The notes under the pieces are model-generated. The model was not told the origin of the DNA, did not search any database, and saw only the letters and a list, made by a program, of their open reading frames with translations. Shown one piece after another: positions 35,119 through 48,602 of a stretch of 64,000 nt of DNA. The first letter of the stretch is position 1; every line of letters starts with the position of its first letter. The stretch covers positions 1,178,001-1,242,000 of the forward strand of contig JAZGTN010000149.1 in the NCBI GenBank assembly GCA_037783415.1. Reading direction: 5' to 3'. The translations under genes were made by a program, and so were the position numbers. Source of the stretch: Leptasterias polaris (lineage: Eukaryota; Echinodermata; Asteroidea; Forcipulatida; Asteriidae).

Positions 35119-35885
35119 AAGGTTTTATAACTGAAAAGAAAATGAAAATCAGGTGTTTAGTTCTTGAGATATGGTCCCAATTCCGGTTGACCCATAGGTA
35201 AAGGTCAGAATGGGGTCACGGTTACCCAGGGATAATCTCCAATGCCCAATGAGTCTATAACTGAAAAAAGGTTTGAAAAACGGTTGTGTAGTTCCTGAGA
35301 TATGGTCCCACTTCCGGTTGACCCGGAAGTAAAGGTGAACATGGGGTCACGGTTAGCCCAGGCTAATCTCCCATGCCCAAGGAGTCTATAACTGAAAACA
35401 GTTTGAAAAACGGTTGTGTAGTTCTTGAGATATGGTCTAACTTCTGGTTGACCCGGAAGCAAAGGTCAACATGAGGTCACGGTAACCCAAGGCTAATCTT
35501 CAATGCCCAAGGAGTCTATAACTAAAAACAGTTTGAAAAACGGTTGAGTAGTTCTTGAGATATGGTCCCACTTCCGGTTGACCCGGAAGTAAAGGTCAAC
35601 ATGGGGTCACGGTTACCCAAGGCTAATCTCCAATGCCCAAGGAGTCTATAACTAAAAACAGTTTGAAAAACGGTTGTGTAGTTCTTGAGATATGGTCCCA
35701 CTTCCGGTTGACCCGGAAGTAAAGGTTTACATGAGGTCACGGTTATCCAAGGTTGGGCTACAATGCCCAAGGAGTCTATAACTAAAAACAGTTTGAAAAA
35801 GGGTTGTGTAGTTCTTGAGATATGGTCCCACTTCCGGTTGACCCGGAAGTAAAGGTCAACATGGGTTCACGGTTACCCAAGGCTT
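35119..35885 (+). repeat. 130-bp minisatellite block, about 6 copies
   Basis: Several copies read ACTAAAAACAGTTTGAAAAACGG instead of the usual ACTGAAAAAAG form, a local subfamily that also appears at the end of blocks 2 and 5. Confidence 0.9.
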
Positions 35886-38664
35886 TTCGAGATACAGTGA
35901 TCTCAAGATTGGCTAATTAAATATTCACCTCACTGTAAATGGGCAAATTAATTCAGAATAATAAAACAAATTACATTGAGAGTTAATCTCATGTACTAAT
36001 GCTTCAATTTTATATACGATCTAACTCTTTTATATTTGTACGCTTTAGGATATTAGGTCACATGCAAGGTTGTGTAAACAGGTTTTTTTACTTGAAATTT
36101 TGTTCATGAAACTGCTGTTACACGGGGTCACCAACTGTTTCAGAAACGGTATGTTGACCAAAAATAACCGTGAATGCTCAGGCTTATACATAAGCCTGTG
36201 ACGGTTACACGGTTAAGTGACAGATCTTACGGTTAAGTGACAGATCTTACGGTTAAACGTTTACATTTATTTGTACGGTTCGGATAAACGTTGAAAAAAT
36301 CACTTAAAAAGTGCCGCGTAATGCTGACCATAATAACTGTGATCACGATTTTCACAGCACAATATCCCATAAAACACACACATATCATTCCCAATTTACA
36401 GACTCATAGTCTTTGTTATTTCATTACATCTGTGCGTGTAGCAATATTTGTGAGAAACATTGCACGCTGGGGGCGTTCCACAACAATTCGTGAATGCGCA
36501 GGCTTATACGTAAGCCTGTGACGGTTACACGGTTAAGTGACAGATCTTATGGTTAAACGTTTACATTTATTTGTACGGTTCGGATAAACGTTGAAAAAAT
36601 CATTTCAAAAGTGCCGAGTAATGCTGACCATAATAACTGTGATCACGATTTTCACAGCACAATATCCCATAAAACACACACTTATCATTCCCAATTTACT
36701 CATAGTCTTTGTTATTTCATTACATCTGTGCGTGTAGCAATATTTGTGAGAAACATTGCACGTTAGGGGGCGTTCCACAACAATTCGTGAATGCGCAGGC
36801 TTATACGTAAGCCTGTGACGGTTACACGATTAAGTGACAGATGTTACGGTTAAACGTTCACATTTGTACGGTTCGGGTAAACGTTGAAAAAATCACTTGA
36901 AAAGTGCTGCGAAATGCTGACCATAATAATTGCCAAACACACCTATATCGTTTCCAATTTACAGGCTTAATTCTTTGTTATTTCATTACTTTGCGTGCGG
37001 CATTAGTTGAAAGAAACATTGAACGCTAGAGGGCATTCCACAACAAATCGATTGCACGGTTACCCGGTTAACCAAATGATAATCCTGTTAAACGTTTAAA
37101 TGTTTACGTTTACATTTAAATGCCGAGGCTTTGTAAGCCTGCCTGTGACGGTCACAAGGTTAACCATCCGATCAACCGGTTGAACATCTACATTATTACG
37201 GTTCGGATAAATGTTGAAAAATCATCCTCAAAAGTGTCGCGAAATTTTGACCATAATAAATGTGAACGGTTACACATGTAACTGATCGTTTCAGAAATGA
37301 TTACGAGTTTACTAAAAAATAACTGTAAATGCATGTAAACAAAATGATGTTGTATTTAATTCGTAATTGTAACAATTTTTCTACCCTGAAATGCCAATCG
37401 AGTATGTTATATTTGTTTAGGCTGAAACAGTAAATTCATATGGGATACGATTGTATTGTAATTTTGTCTCTTCCACAACCCCAAATCCAACACTGACCGT
37501 TTAGCCATGAAAAACGATTTTCTCTTTACCACTCCTTTCCTCAATCAGCTTTTTATTGCCTTATTGCAAGGGCCATCAAGTTTTGTAACTGATACATCGC
37601 GGTTTCCTGAAGTAATGCCTTTGCACAAGAAATGTTAAACATATCGTTTTCCCGGCGAACGGGACCTAAGCGCATACAAGTTTGCCACCCCAAACCATGG
37701 ACAAGAACACGGCACTCATATTCTTTACGTCCAAGGTGAAATCTGAATAACTATCTGACTACACGACGACGACGCTGCGCTGATAGCAAGACAAATTCTT
37801 TTCGATTCTTGTGAATGAACGTAGACTTGTGTCAGTCGGCGACAGGAATGATGACTCTATGTATATTCTACATAAACGTCTACAACACGGGTCATAAATG
37901 GGTTTAGGGCTTGAACGAATCTAGGAAACCCTAGAAAGATTGAGGGCGCTATACGAGTTTAACGGTGCGTTTTTTTTTACTTAAAAAAAAATGAAAAAAA
38001 ATTTACTTTGTCGTTAATAAACACATATCAAATTCAAGTCAGAGTACCCATGGCGTTCAATTTGCCTGATAATTTTGGTGTTTTTTTCTACTGACAATGT
38101 TTTAATAACTTTTGATGCTTTTAAACTGATCGTCTATAAAACCTTTCTTGTTTTAAGAAACATTTGTGAATCCAGGACGTTAAAGTTGAGCTTAATTGAA
38201 AAAACTGTGTTTCTAGAAGTCGGATTTGTTTTCACTATCTCCATTTGTTTTGTACACGGGCGAAAATGCGCAATAAATGACGTCATTGTGACGTCGTTCC
38301 ACATTTTAGGCCGAAAAGCACATCTACAGTACCCAAGAAGTCTAAAACTGAAAAAAGTTTGACGATCGGTCGTCTACTTTTTGAGATACAGTGCTCTAAA
38401 GTCTGGCTAATTAAATATTCACCTCGCTGTAAAGTGGCTAATTAATTAAGAATTTTAACATTTTTTACATTTAGAGTTAAGTTTATGTTCTAAGCTTCAA
38501 TTTGATATATGATTTAACTCTTTCGTATTTGCGCTCTAGGATATTAGGCTTAAAGAAAAAAACGTGTGCAAATGCTATGGGATTTGAGTGGAAACAAAGA
38601 ATAATAATAATAACTAGAGCTTAAGTGTTTGTCAACAAACACAGAGCTGTTCCTGTAATTTTCA
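35119..38664 (+). repeat. Macrosatellite unit 8
   Basis: The unit has a minisatellite at 35119-35885 and stems at 36179-36198, 36499-36518 and 36796-36815. A local duplication of GTTAAGTGACAGATCTTACG lies near 36220-36255. ATGACGTCAT is at 38277-38286. The body is very close to unit 3. Confidence 0.85.
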
Positions 38665-38965
38665 AAGAGTTTAAAACTGAAAAGAAATTGAAAATCGGGT
38701 GTGTAGTTCTTGAGATATGGTCCCACTTCCGGTTGACCCGGAAGTAAAGGTCAACATGGGGTCACGGTTACCCAAGGCTAATCTCCCGTGCATAAGGAAT
38801 CTATAACTGAAAGAAGTTTGGAAATCGGTTGTGTAGTTCTTGAGATGGTCCCACTTCCGGTTGACCCGTTAGTAAAGGTCAACATGGGGTCACGGTTGCC
38901 CAGGGCTAATCTCAAATGCCCAAGGAGTCTATAACTGAAAACAGTTTGACGATCGGTTGTATATA
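38665..38965 (+). repeat. 130-bp minisatellite, about 2.3 copies (unit 9)
   Basis: The second copy lacks AT in GAGATGGTCCC and has GTTAGTAAAGG, exactly as in the remnant at 3662-3878 next to the BEL element. Unit 0 therefore belongs to the same subfamily. Confidence 0.9.
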
Positions 38966-41619
38966 TTTCGAGATATAGTGGTCTCAAGATTGGCGAATTA
39001 AATATTCACCTCGCTGTAAATGGGCTAATTAATTAACAATTAAAAAAAAAATACATTGAGTAGTACATGAAGTAAAGGTCAACATGGGGGTCACGGTTAC
39101 ATAAGGTTCATGTACTACTAAGCTTCAATTTAATATAGGATCTAACTCTTTCATACTTTTACGCTTAGGATATTAGGTCACATGCATGGTTGTGTAAACA
39201 GTTTTTTTTTACTTGAAATTTTGTTTATGAAACTGCTGTTACATGGGTCACCAACTGTTTCAGAAACGGTATGTTGAAAAAAAATTACCGTTAATGCTCA
39301 GGCTTATATGTAAGCCTGTGACGGTTACACAGTTAAGTGACAAATGTTACGGTTAAATGTTCACATTTGTACGGTTCGGATAAACGTTGAAAAATTCACT
39401 TAAAAAGTGCCTTTTTATGCTGACCATAATAACTGCGATCACGATTTTCACAGCACAATATCCCATAAAACACACACACATATCATTCCCAATTTACAGA
39501 CTCGTAGTCTTTGTTATTTCAATACAACTGTGCGTGCAGCAATTTGTGAGAAACATTAAACGCTAGGGGGCGTTCCACAACAATTCGATTGTGCAACATG
39601 CTCGCTTTTGCAGGTGCGCAAAGTCAAAATTCTGCAATAAAGAAGGAAGACACAATGTTTTTGATCACATGCTGGTTGTGTAAACAGTTTTTTTTACATG
39701 AACTGTTGTTTATGAAACTGCTGTTACACGGGTCATCAACTGTTTCAGAATTACGGTTACACGTTTACAAAAAAATAACCGTGAATGCGCAGGCTTATAC
39801 GTAAGCCTGCGACGGTTACATGGTTAAGTGACAGATCTTACGGTAATAAACGTTCACATTTGTACGGTTCGGATAAACATTGAAAATTTCACTTGAAAAG
39901 TGCTGCGAAATGCTGACCATAATAATTGCCACACACACCTATATCGTTTCCAATACTTTGTGTGCGGCATTAGTTGCAAGAAACATTGAACGCTAGAGGG
40001 CGTTCCACAACAAATCGATTGCACGGTTACCCGGTTAACCAAATGATAATCCTGTTAAACGTTTAAATGTTTATGTTTACGTTTAAATGCTGAGGCTTTG
40101 TAAGCCTGCCTGTGACGGTCACACGGTTAACCATCCGATCAACCGGTTAAACATCTACATTATTACGGTTCGGATAAATGTTGAAAAATCATCCTCAAAA
40201 AGTGTCGCGAAATTTTGAACCGTTCACATTTATTATGGTCGTTTCAGAAATTATTACGAGTTTACTAAAAATTAACTGTAAATGCATGTAAACAAAAATG
40301 ATGTTGTATTTAATTCGTAATCGTAAAAATTGTTCTACCCTGAAATGCCAATCGAGTATGTTATATTTGTTTAGGCTAAAACAGTCAATTCATATGGGAT
40401 ACGATTGTATTGTAATTTTGTCTCTTCCACAACCCCAAATCCAACACTGACCGTTTAGCCATGGAAAAACTAATTTCTCGTTACCACTCCTTTCCTCAAT
40501 CAGCTTTTTATTGCCTTATTGCCAGCGCCATCAAGTTTTGTAACTGATACATCGCGGTTTTCTGAAGTAATGCCTTTGCACAATAAATGTTAAACATATC
40601 GTTTTCCCGGCGAACGGGACCTAAGCGCATACAAGTTTGCCACCCCAAACCATGGACAAGAACACGGCACTCATATTCTTTACGTCCACGGTGAAATCTG
40701 AATAACTATCTGACTACACGACGACGACGCTGCGCTGATAGCAAGACAAATTCTTTTCGATTCTTGTGAATGAACGTAGACTTGTGTCAGTCGGCGACAG
40801 GAATGATGACTCTATGTATATTCTACATAAACGTCTACAACACGGGTCATAAATGGGTTTAGGGCTTGAACGAATCTAGGAAACCCTAGAAAGATTGAGG
40901 GCGCTATACGAGTTTAACGGTGCGGTTTTTTTTACTTAAAAAAAAATGGGAAAAAAATTACTTTGTCGTTAATAAACACATATCAAATTCAAGTCAGAGT
41001 ACCCATGGCGTTCAATTTGCCTGATAATTTTGGGTTTTTTTTCTACTGACAATGTTTTAATAACTTTTGATGCTTTTAAACTGATCGTCTATAAAACCTT
41101 TCTTGTTTTAAGAAACATTTGTGAATCCAGGACGTTAAAGTTGAGCTTAATTGAAAAAACTGTGTTTCTAGAAGTCGGATTTGTTTTCACTATCTCCATT
41201 TGTTTTGTACACGGGCGAAAATGCGCAATAAATGACGTCATTGTGACGTCGTTCCACATTTTAGGCCGAAAAGCACATCTACAGTACCCAAGAAGTCTAA
41301 AACTGAAAAAAGTTTGACGATCGGTCGTCTACTTTTTGAGATACAGTGCTCTAAAGTCTGGCTAATTAAATATTCACCTCGCTGTAAAGTGGCTAATTAA
41401 TTAAGAATTTTAACATTTTTTACATTTAGAGTTAAGTTTATGTTCTAAGCTTCAATTTGATATATGATTTAACTCTTTCGTATTTGCGCTCTAGGATATT
41501 AGGCTTAAAGAAAAAAACGTGTGCAAATGCTATGGGATTTGAGTGGAAACAAAGAATAATAATAATAACTAGAGCTTAAGTGTTTGTCAACAAACACAGA
41601 GCTGTTCCTGTAATTTTCA
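38665..41619 (+). repeat. Macrosatellite unit 9 (2,955-bp short form)
   Basis: This is a compact unit with a minisatellite of about 2.3 copies (38665-38965). A fragment of minisatellite is re-inserted near 39068-39110 (AAGTAAAGGTCAACATGGGG within the A-type flank). There are two sub-repeats and only the right arm of the palindrome (near 40218-40240). ATGACGTCAT is at 41232-41241. Landmarks recur 2,955 bp later in units 10 and 11. Confidence 0.95.
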
Positions 41620-41920
41620 AAGAGTTTAAAACTGAAAAGAAATTGAAAATCGGGTGTGTAGTTCTTGAGATATGGTCCCACTTCCGGTTGACCCGGAAGT
41701 AAAGGTCAACATGGGGTCACGGTTACCCAAGGCTAATCTCCCGTGCATAAGGAATCTATAACTGAAAGAAGTTTGGAAATCGGTTGTGTAGTTCTTGAGA
41801 TGGTCCCACTTCCGGTTGACCCGTTAGTAAAGGTCAACATGGGGTCACGGTTGCCCAGGGCTAATCTCAAATGCCCAAGGAGTCTATAACTGAAAACAGT
41901 TTGACGATCGGTTGTATATA
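41620..41920 (+). repeat. 130-bp minisatellite, about 2.3 copies (unit 10)
   Basis: Identical layout to 38665-38965, displaced by 2,955 bp. Confidence 0.9.
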
Positions 41921-44574
41921 TTTCGAGATATAGTGGTCTCAAGATTGGCGAATTAAATATTCACCTCGCTGTAAATGGGCTAATTAATTAACAATTAAAA
42001 AAAAAATACATTGAGTAGTACATGAAGTAAAGGTCAACATGGGGGTCACGGTTACATAAGGTTCATGTACTACTAAGCTTCAATTTAATATAGGATCTAA
42101 CTCTTTCATACTTTTACGCTTAGGATATTAGGTCACATGCATGGTTGTGTAAACAGTTTTTTTTTACTTGAAATTTTGTTTATGAAACTGCTGTTACATG
42201 GGTCACCAACTGTTTCAGAAACGGTATGTTGAAAAAAAATTACCGTTAATGCTCAGGCTTATATGTAAGCCTGTGACGGTTACACAGTTAAGTGACAAAT
42301 GTTACGGTTAAATGTTCACATTTGTACGGTTCGGATAAACGTTGAAAAATTCACTTAAAAAGTGCCTTTTTATGCTGACCATAATAACTGCGATCACGAT
42401 TTTCACAGCACAATATCCCATAAAACACACACACATATCATTCCCAATTTACAGACTCGTAGTCTTTGTTATTTCAATACAACTGTGCGTGCAGCAATTT
42501 GTGAGAAACATTAAACGCTAGGGGGCGTTCCACAACAATTCGATTGTGCAACATGCTCGCTTTTGCAGGTGCGCAAAGTCAAAATTCTGCAATAAAGAAG
42601 GAAGACACAATGTTTTTGATCACATGCTGGTTGTGTAAACAGTTTTTTTTACATGAACTGTTGTTTATGAAACTGCTGTTACACGGGTCATCAACTGTTT
42701 CAGAATTACGGTTACACGTTTACAAAAAAATAACCGTGAATGCGCAGGCTTATACGTAAGCCTGCGACGGTTACATGGTTAAGTGACAGATCTTACGGTA
42801 ATAAACGTTCACATTTGTACGGTTCGGATAAACATTGAAAATTTCACTTGAAAAGTGCTGCGAAATGCTGACCATAATAATTGCCACACACACCTATATC
42901 GTTTCCAATACTTTGTGTGCGGCATTAGTTGCAAGAAACATTGAACGCTAGAGGGCGTTCCACAACAAATCGATTGCACGGTTACCCGGTTAACCAAATG
43001 ATAATCCTGTTAAACGTTTAAATGTTTATGTTTACGTTTAAATGCTGAGGCTTTGTAAGCCTGCCTGTGACGGTCACACGGTTAACCATCCGATCAACCG
43101 GTTAAACATCTACATTATTACGGTTCGGATAAATGTTGAAAAATCATCCTCAAAAAGTGTCGCGAAATTTTGAACCGTTCACATTTATTATGGTCGTTTC
43201 AGAAATTATTACGAGTTTACTAAAAATTAACTGTAAATGCATGTAAACAAAAATGATGTTGTATTTAATTCGTAATCGTAAAAATTGTTCTACCCTGAAA
43301 TGCCAATCGAGTATGTTATATTTGTTTAGGCTAAAACAGTCAATTCATATGGGATACGATTGTATTGTAATTTTGTCTCTTCCACAACCCCAAATCCAAC
43401 ACTGACCGTTTAGCCATGGAAAAACTAATTTCTCGTTACCACTCCTTTCCTCAATCAGCTTTTTATTGCCTTATTGCCAGCGCCATCAAGTTTTGTAACT
43501 GATACATCGCGGTTTTCTGAAGTAATGCCTTTGCACAATAAATGTTAAACATATCGTTTTCCCGGCGAACGGGACCTAAGCGCATACAAGTTTGCCACCC
43601 CAAACCATGGACAAGAACACGGCACTCATATTCTTTACGTCCACGGTGAAATCTGAATAACTATCTGACTACACGACGACGACGCTGCGCTGATAGCAAG
43701 ACAAATTCTTTTCGATTCTTGTGAATGAACGTAGACTTGTGTCAGTCGGCGACAGGAATGATGACTCTATGTATATTCTACATAAACGTCTACAACACGG
43801 GTCATAAATGGGTTTAGGGCTTGAACGAATCTAGGAAACCCTAGAAAGATTGAGGGCGCTATACGAGTTTAACGGTGCGGTTTTTTTTACTTAAAAAAAA
43901 ATGGGAAAAAAATTACTTTGTCGTTAATAAACACATATCAAATTCAAGTCAGAGTACCCATGGCGTTCAATTTGCCTGATAATTTTGGGTTTTTTTTCTA
44001 CTGACAATGTTTTAATAACTTTTGATGCTTTTAAACTGATCGTCTATAAAACCTTTCTTGTTTTAAGAAACATTTGTGAATCCAGGACGTTAAAGTTGAG
44101 CTTAATTGAAAAAACTGTGTTTCTAGAAGTCGGATTTGTTTTCACTATCTCCATTTGTTTTGTACACGGGCGAAAATGCGCAATAAATGACGTCATTGTG
44201 ACGTCGTTCCACATTTTAGGCCGAAAAGCACATCTACAGTACCCAAGAAGTCTAAAACTGAAAAAAGTTTGACGATCGGTCGTCTACTTTTTGAGATACA
44301 GTGCTCTAAAGTCTGGCTAATTAAATATTCACCTCGCTGTAAAGTGGCTAATTAATTAAGAATTTTAACATTTTTTACATTTAGAGTTAAGTTTATGTTC
44401 TAAGCTTCAATTTGATATATGATTTAACTCTTTCGTATTTGCGCTCTAGGATATTAGGCTTAAAGAAAAAAACGTGTGCAAATGCTATGGGATTTGAGTG
44501 GAAACAAAGAATAATAATAATAACTAGGGCTTAAGTGTTTGTCAACAAACACAGAGCTGTTCCTGTAATTTTCA
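41620..44574 (+). repeat. Macrosatellite unit 10 (2,955-bp short form)
   Basis: Nearly base-for-base identical to unit 9 over the parts compared by eye, including the re-inserted minisatellite fragment near 42023-42065 and the changed GTTTTCTGAAG. ATGACGTCAT is at 44187-44196. Confidence 0.95.
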
Positions 44575-44875
44575 AAGAGTTTAAAACTGAAAAGAAATTG
44601 AAAATCGGGTGTGTAGTTCTTGAGATATGGTCCCACTTCCGGTTGACCCGGAAGTAAAGGTCAACATGGGGTCACGGTTACCCAAGGCTAATCTCCCGTG
44701 CATAAGGAATCTATAACTGAAAGAAGTTTGGAAATCGGTTGTGTAGTTCTTGAGATGGTCCCACTTCCGGTTGACCCGTTAGTAAAGGTCAACATGGGGT
44801 CACGGTTGCCCAGGGCTAATCTCAAATGCCCAAGGAGTCTATAACTGAAAACAGTTTGACGATCGGTTGTATATA
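44575..44875 (+). repeat. 130-bp minisatellite, about 2.3 copies (unit 11)
   Basis: Third member of the 2,955-bp series; sequence as in unit 10. Confidence 0.9.
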
Positions 44876-47610
44876 TTTCGAGATATAGTGGTCTCAAGAT
44901 TGGCGAATTAAATATTCACCTCGCTGTAAATGGGCTAATTAATTAACAATTAAAAAAAAAATACATTGAGTAGTACATGAAGTAAAGGTCAACATGGGGG
45001 TCACGGTTACATAAGGTTCATGTACTACTAAGCTTCAATTTAATATAGGATCTAACTCTTTCATACTTTTACGCTTAGGATATTAGGTCACATGCATGGT
45101 TGTGTAAACAGTTTTTTTTTACTTGAAATTTTGTTTATGAAACTGCTGTTACATGGGTCACCAACTGTTTCAGAAACGGTATGTTGAAAAAAAATTACCG
45201 TTAATGCTCAGGCTTATATGTAAGCCTGTGACGGTTACACAGTTAAGTGACAAATGTTACGGTTAAATGTTCACATTTGTACGGTTCGGATAAACGTTGA
45301 AAAATTCACTTAAAAAGTGCCTTTTTATGCTGACCATAATAACTGCGATCACGATTTTCACAGCACAATATCCCATAAAACACACACACATATCATTCCC
45401 AATTTACAGACTCGTAGTCTTTGTTATTTCAATACAACTGTGCGTGCAGCAATTTGTGAGAAACATTAAACGCTAGGGGGCGTTCCACAACAATTCGATT
45501 GTGCAACATGCTCGCTTTTGCAGGTGCGCAAAGTCAAAATTCTGCAATAAAGAAGGAAGACACAATGTTTTTGATCACATGCTGGTTGTGTAAACAGTTT
45601 TTTTTACATGAACTGTTGTTTATGAAACTGCTGTTACACGGGTCATCAACTGTTTCAGAATTACGGTTACACGTTTACAAAAAAATAACCGTGAATGCGC
45701 AGGCTTATACGTAAGCCTGCGACGGTTACATGGTTAAGTGACAGATCTTACGGTAATAAACGTTCACATTTGTACGGTTCGGATAAACATTGAAAATTTC
45801 ACTTGAAAAGTGCTGCGAAATGCTGACCATAATAATTGCCACACACACCTATATCGTTTCCAATACTTTGTGTGCGGCATTAGTTGCAAGAAACATTGAA
45901 CGCTAGAGGGCGTTCCACAACAAATCGATTGCACGGTTACCCGGTTAACCAAATGATAATCCTGTTAAACGTTTAAATGTTTATGTTTACGTTTAAATGC
46001 TGAGGCTTTGTAAGCCTGCCTGTGACGGTCACACGGTTAACCATCCGATCAACCGGTTAAACATCTACATTATTACGGTTCGGATAAATGTTGAAAAATC
46101 ATCCTCAAAAAGTGTCGCGAAATTTTGAACCGTTCACATTTATTATGGTCGTTTCAGAAATTATTACGAGTTTACTAAAAATTAACTGTAAATGCATGTA
46201 AACAAAAATGATGTTGTATTTAATTCGTAATCGTAAAAATTGTTCTACCCTGAAATGCCAATCGAGTATGTTATATTTGTTTAGGCTAAAACAGTCAATT
46301 CATATGGGATACGATTGTATTGTAATTTTGTCTCTTCCACAACCCCAAATCCAACACTGACCGTTTAGCCATGGAAAAACTAATTTCTCTTTACCACTCC
46401 TTTCCTCAATCAGCTTTTTATTGCCTTATTGCCAGCGCCATCAAGTTTTGTAACTGATACATCGCGGTTTTCTGAAGTAATGCCTTTGCACAATAAATGT
46501 TAAACATATCGTTTTCCCGGCGAACGGGACCTAAGCGCATACAAGTTTGCCACCCCAAACCATGGACAAGAACACGGCACTCATATTCTTTACGTCCACG
46601 GTGAAATCTGAATAACTATCTGACTACACGACGACGACGCTGCGCTGATAGCAAGACAAATTCTTTTCGATTCTTGTGAATGAACGTAGACTTGTGTCAG
46701 TCGGCGACAGGAATGATGACTCTATGTATATTCTACATAAACGTCTACAACACGGGTCATAAATGGGTTTAGGGCTTGAACGAATCTAGGAAACCCTAGA
46801 AAGATTGAGGGCGCTATACGAGTTTAAAGGTGCGTTTTTTTTAACTTAACAAAAATGGAAAAAAAAATACTTTGTCGTTAATAAACACATATCAAATTCA
46901 AGTCAGAGTACCCATGGCGTTCAATTTGCCTGATAATTTTTTTTTTTTTTCTACTGACAATGTTTTAATAACTTTTGATGCTTTTAAACTGATCGTCTAT
47001 AAAACCTTTCTTGTTTTAAGAAACATTTGTGAATCCAGGACGTTAAAGTTGAGCTTAATTGAAAAAACTGTGTTTCTAGAAGTCGGATTTGTTTTCACTA
47101 TCTCCATTTGTTTTGTACACGGGCGAAAATGCGCAATAAATGACGTCATTGTGACGTCGTTCCACATTTTAGGCCGAAAAGCACATCTACAGTACCCAAG
47201 AAGTCTAAAACTGAAAAAAGTTTGACGATCGGTCGTCTACTTTTTGAGATACAGTGCTCTAAAGTCTGGCTAATTAAATATTCACCTCGCTGTAAAGTGG
47301 CTAATTAATTAAGAATTTTAACATTTTTTACATTTAGAGTTTAATTCATGTACTAAGCTTCAATTTGATATAATGATCTCACTCTTTCGTATTACGCTCT
47401 AGGATATTAGGCTTAAAGAAAAAAACGTGTGCAAATGCTATGGGATTTGAGTGGAAACAAAGAATAATAATAATAAGAATAATCTCGACGAAAACAATAG
47501 CTGTTCCGACAGCTAGGTCGGAACAGCTAACTAGACATTAGGTGTTTGTGGACAAACACATAGCTGTTCCTTTTTCTTGTACTTTGATTAAACCCATGTT
47601 TAATCTTCAT
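44575..47610 (+). repeat. Macrosatellite unit 11, diverging at its right end
   Basis: It matches units 9-10 up to about 46800. It then shows TTTAAAGGTGCG for TTTAACGGTGCG, a longer T-run, and from 47340 a diverged right flank with one hairpin (about 47494-47529). ATGACGTCAT is at 47140-47149. A single base, GGGCTTAAG for GAGCTTAAG near 44527, distinguishes the junction into this unit. Confidence 0.9.
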
Positions 47611-48460
47611 TGCTCAAGGGGTCTGTAACTGAAAATAATTTGAAAATTGGCTGTATAGTTCTTGAGATATGGTTCCACTTCAGGTTGACCCTGAGGTAAA
47701 GGTTAACATGGGGTCACGGTAACCCAAGTTCATTCTTAAATGCTCAAGGTGTCTATAACTGAAAAGAAATTGAAAATCGATTGTGTAGTTCTTGAAATAT
47801 GGTCCCACTTCCGGTTGACACAGAAGTAAAGGTCACCATGGGATCACAGTAAACCAAGCCTAATCTCCAATGCCAAGGAGTATATAACTGTAAAAAGTTT
47901 GAAAATCAGCGGAGTACGTCTTGAGATATGGTTTCACTTCCGGTTGACCCGGAAGTAAAGGTCAACATGGGGTCACGGTAAACCAAGGCTAATCTCCAAT
48001 GCCCAAGGAGTCTATAACTGTAAAAAGTTTGAAAATCGGCTGTGTACTTCTTGAGATATGGTCCCACTTCCGGTTGACCCAGAAGTAAAGGTCAACATGG
48101 GGTCACGGTAAACCAAGGCTAATTTCCAATGCCCAAGGAGTCTATAACTGTAAAAAGTTTGAAAATCGGCTGTGTAGTTTTTGAGATATGGTCCCACTTC
48201 CGGTTGACCTGGAAGTAAAGGTCAACATGGGGTCACGGTAAACCAAGGCTAATCTCCAATGCCCAAGGAGTCTGTTACTGTAAAAATTTTGAAAATCGGC
48301 TTTGTACTTCTTGATATATGGTCCCACTTCCGGTTGACCCGGAAGTAAAGGTCAACATGGGGTCACGGTAAACCAAGGCTAATCTCCAATGCCCAAGGGG
48401 TCTATTACTAAAAAAAGTTTGAAAATCGGTTGTGTACTTGTTAAGATATGGTGCTGCAAA
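47611..48460 (+). repeat. Diverged 130-bp minisatellite block, about 6.5 copies
   Basis: Copies share a variant not seen elsewhere (ACTGTAAAAAGTTTG, GGTCACGGTAAACCAAGG), so this block evolved apart from the rest. The AGGTCA/GGGTCA pair with 5-bp spacing is kept in most copies. Confidence 0.9.
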
Positions 48461-48574
48461 GATTGACTTATTATAATTACTCCCATGATAACGGTCTCTG
48501 ATGAGAGCGCCCTCCAGTGACTTTTTGAGATATGGTAGTCAGAAGGTTGGCTAATTAAATATTAGACTGGTCTG

Positions 48575-48602
48575 CTGTCCTTATCCGCAAGGATAAGGAC
48601 AG
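48575..48602. other. Perfect 12-bp stem with GCAA loop
   Basis: CTGTCCTTATCC, GCAA, GGATAAGGACAG. As RNA this would be a GNRA-capped hairpin. It has no match elsewhere in the window and no following T-run, so it is not a bacterial-type terminator. Confidence 0.8.

Noticed and set aside
46872..47225. Recurrent 95-131 codon frame in most macrosatellite units (also 13561, 17366, 20906, 29708, 34321, 38075, 41030, 43985)
   Set aside because: Most copies lack an in-frame ATG. The frame depends on T-run length and is broken in units 1 and 5, and its end runs into minisatellite-like sequence. Copies are too similar to judge selection. No domain is recognised.
48575..48602. Rho-independent terminator
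   Set aside because: No T-run follows the stem, and this is eukaryotic DNA without operons.
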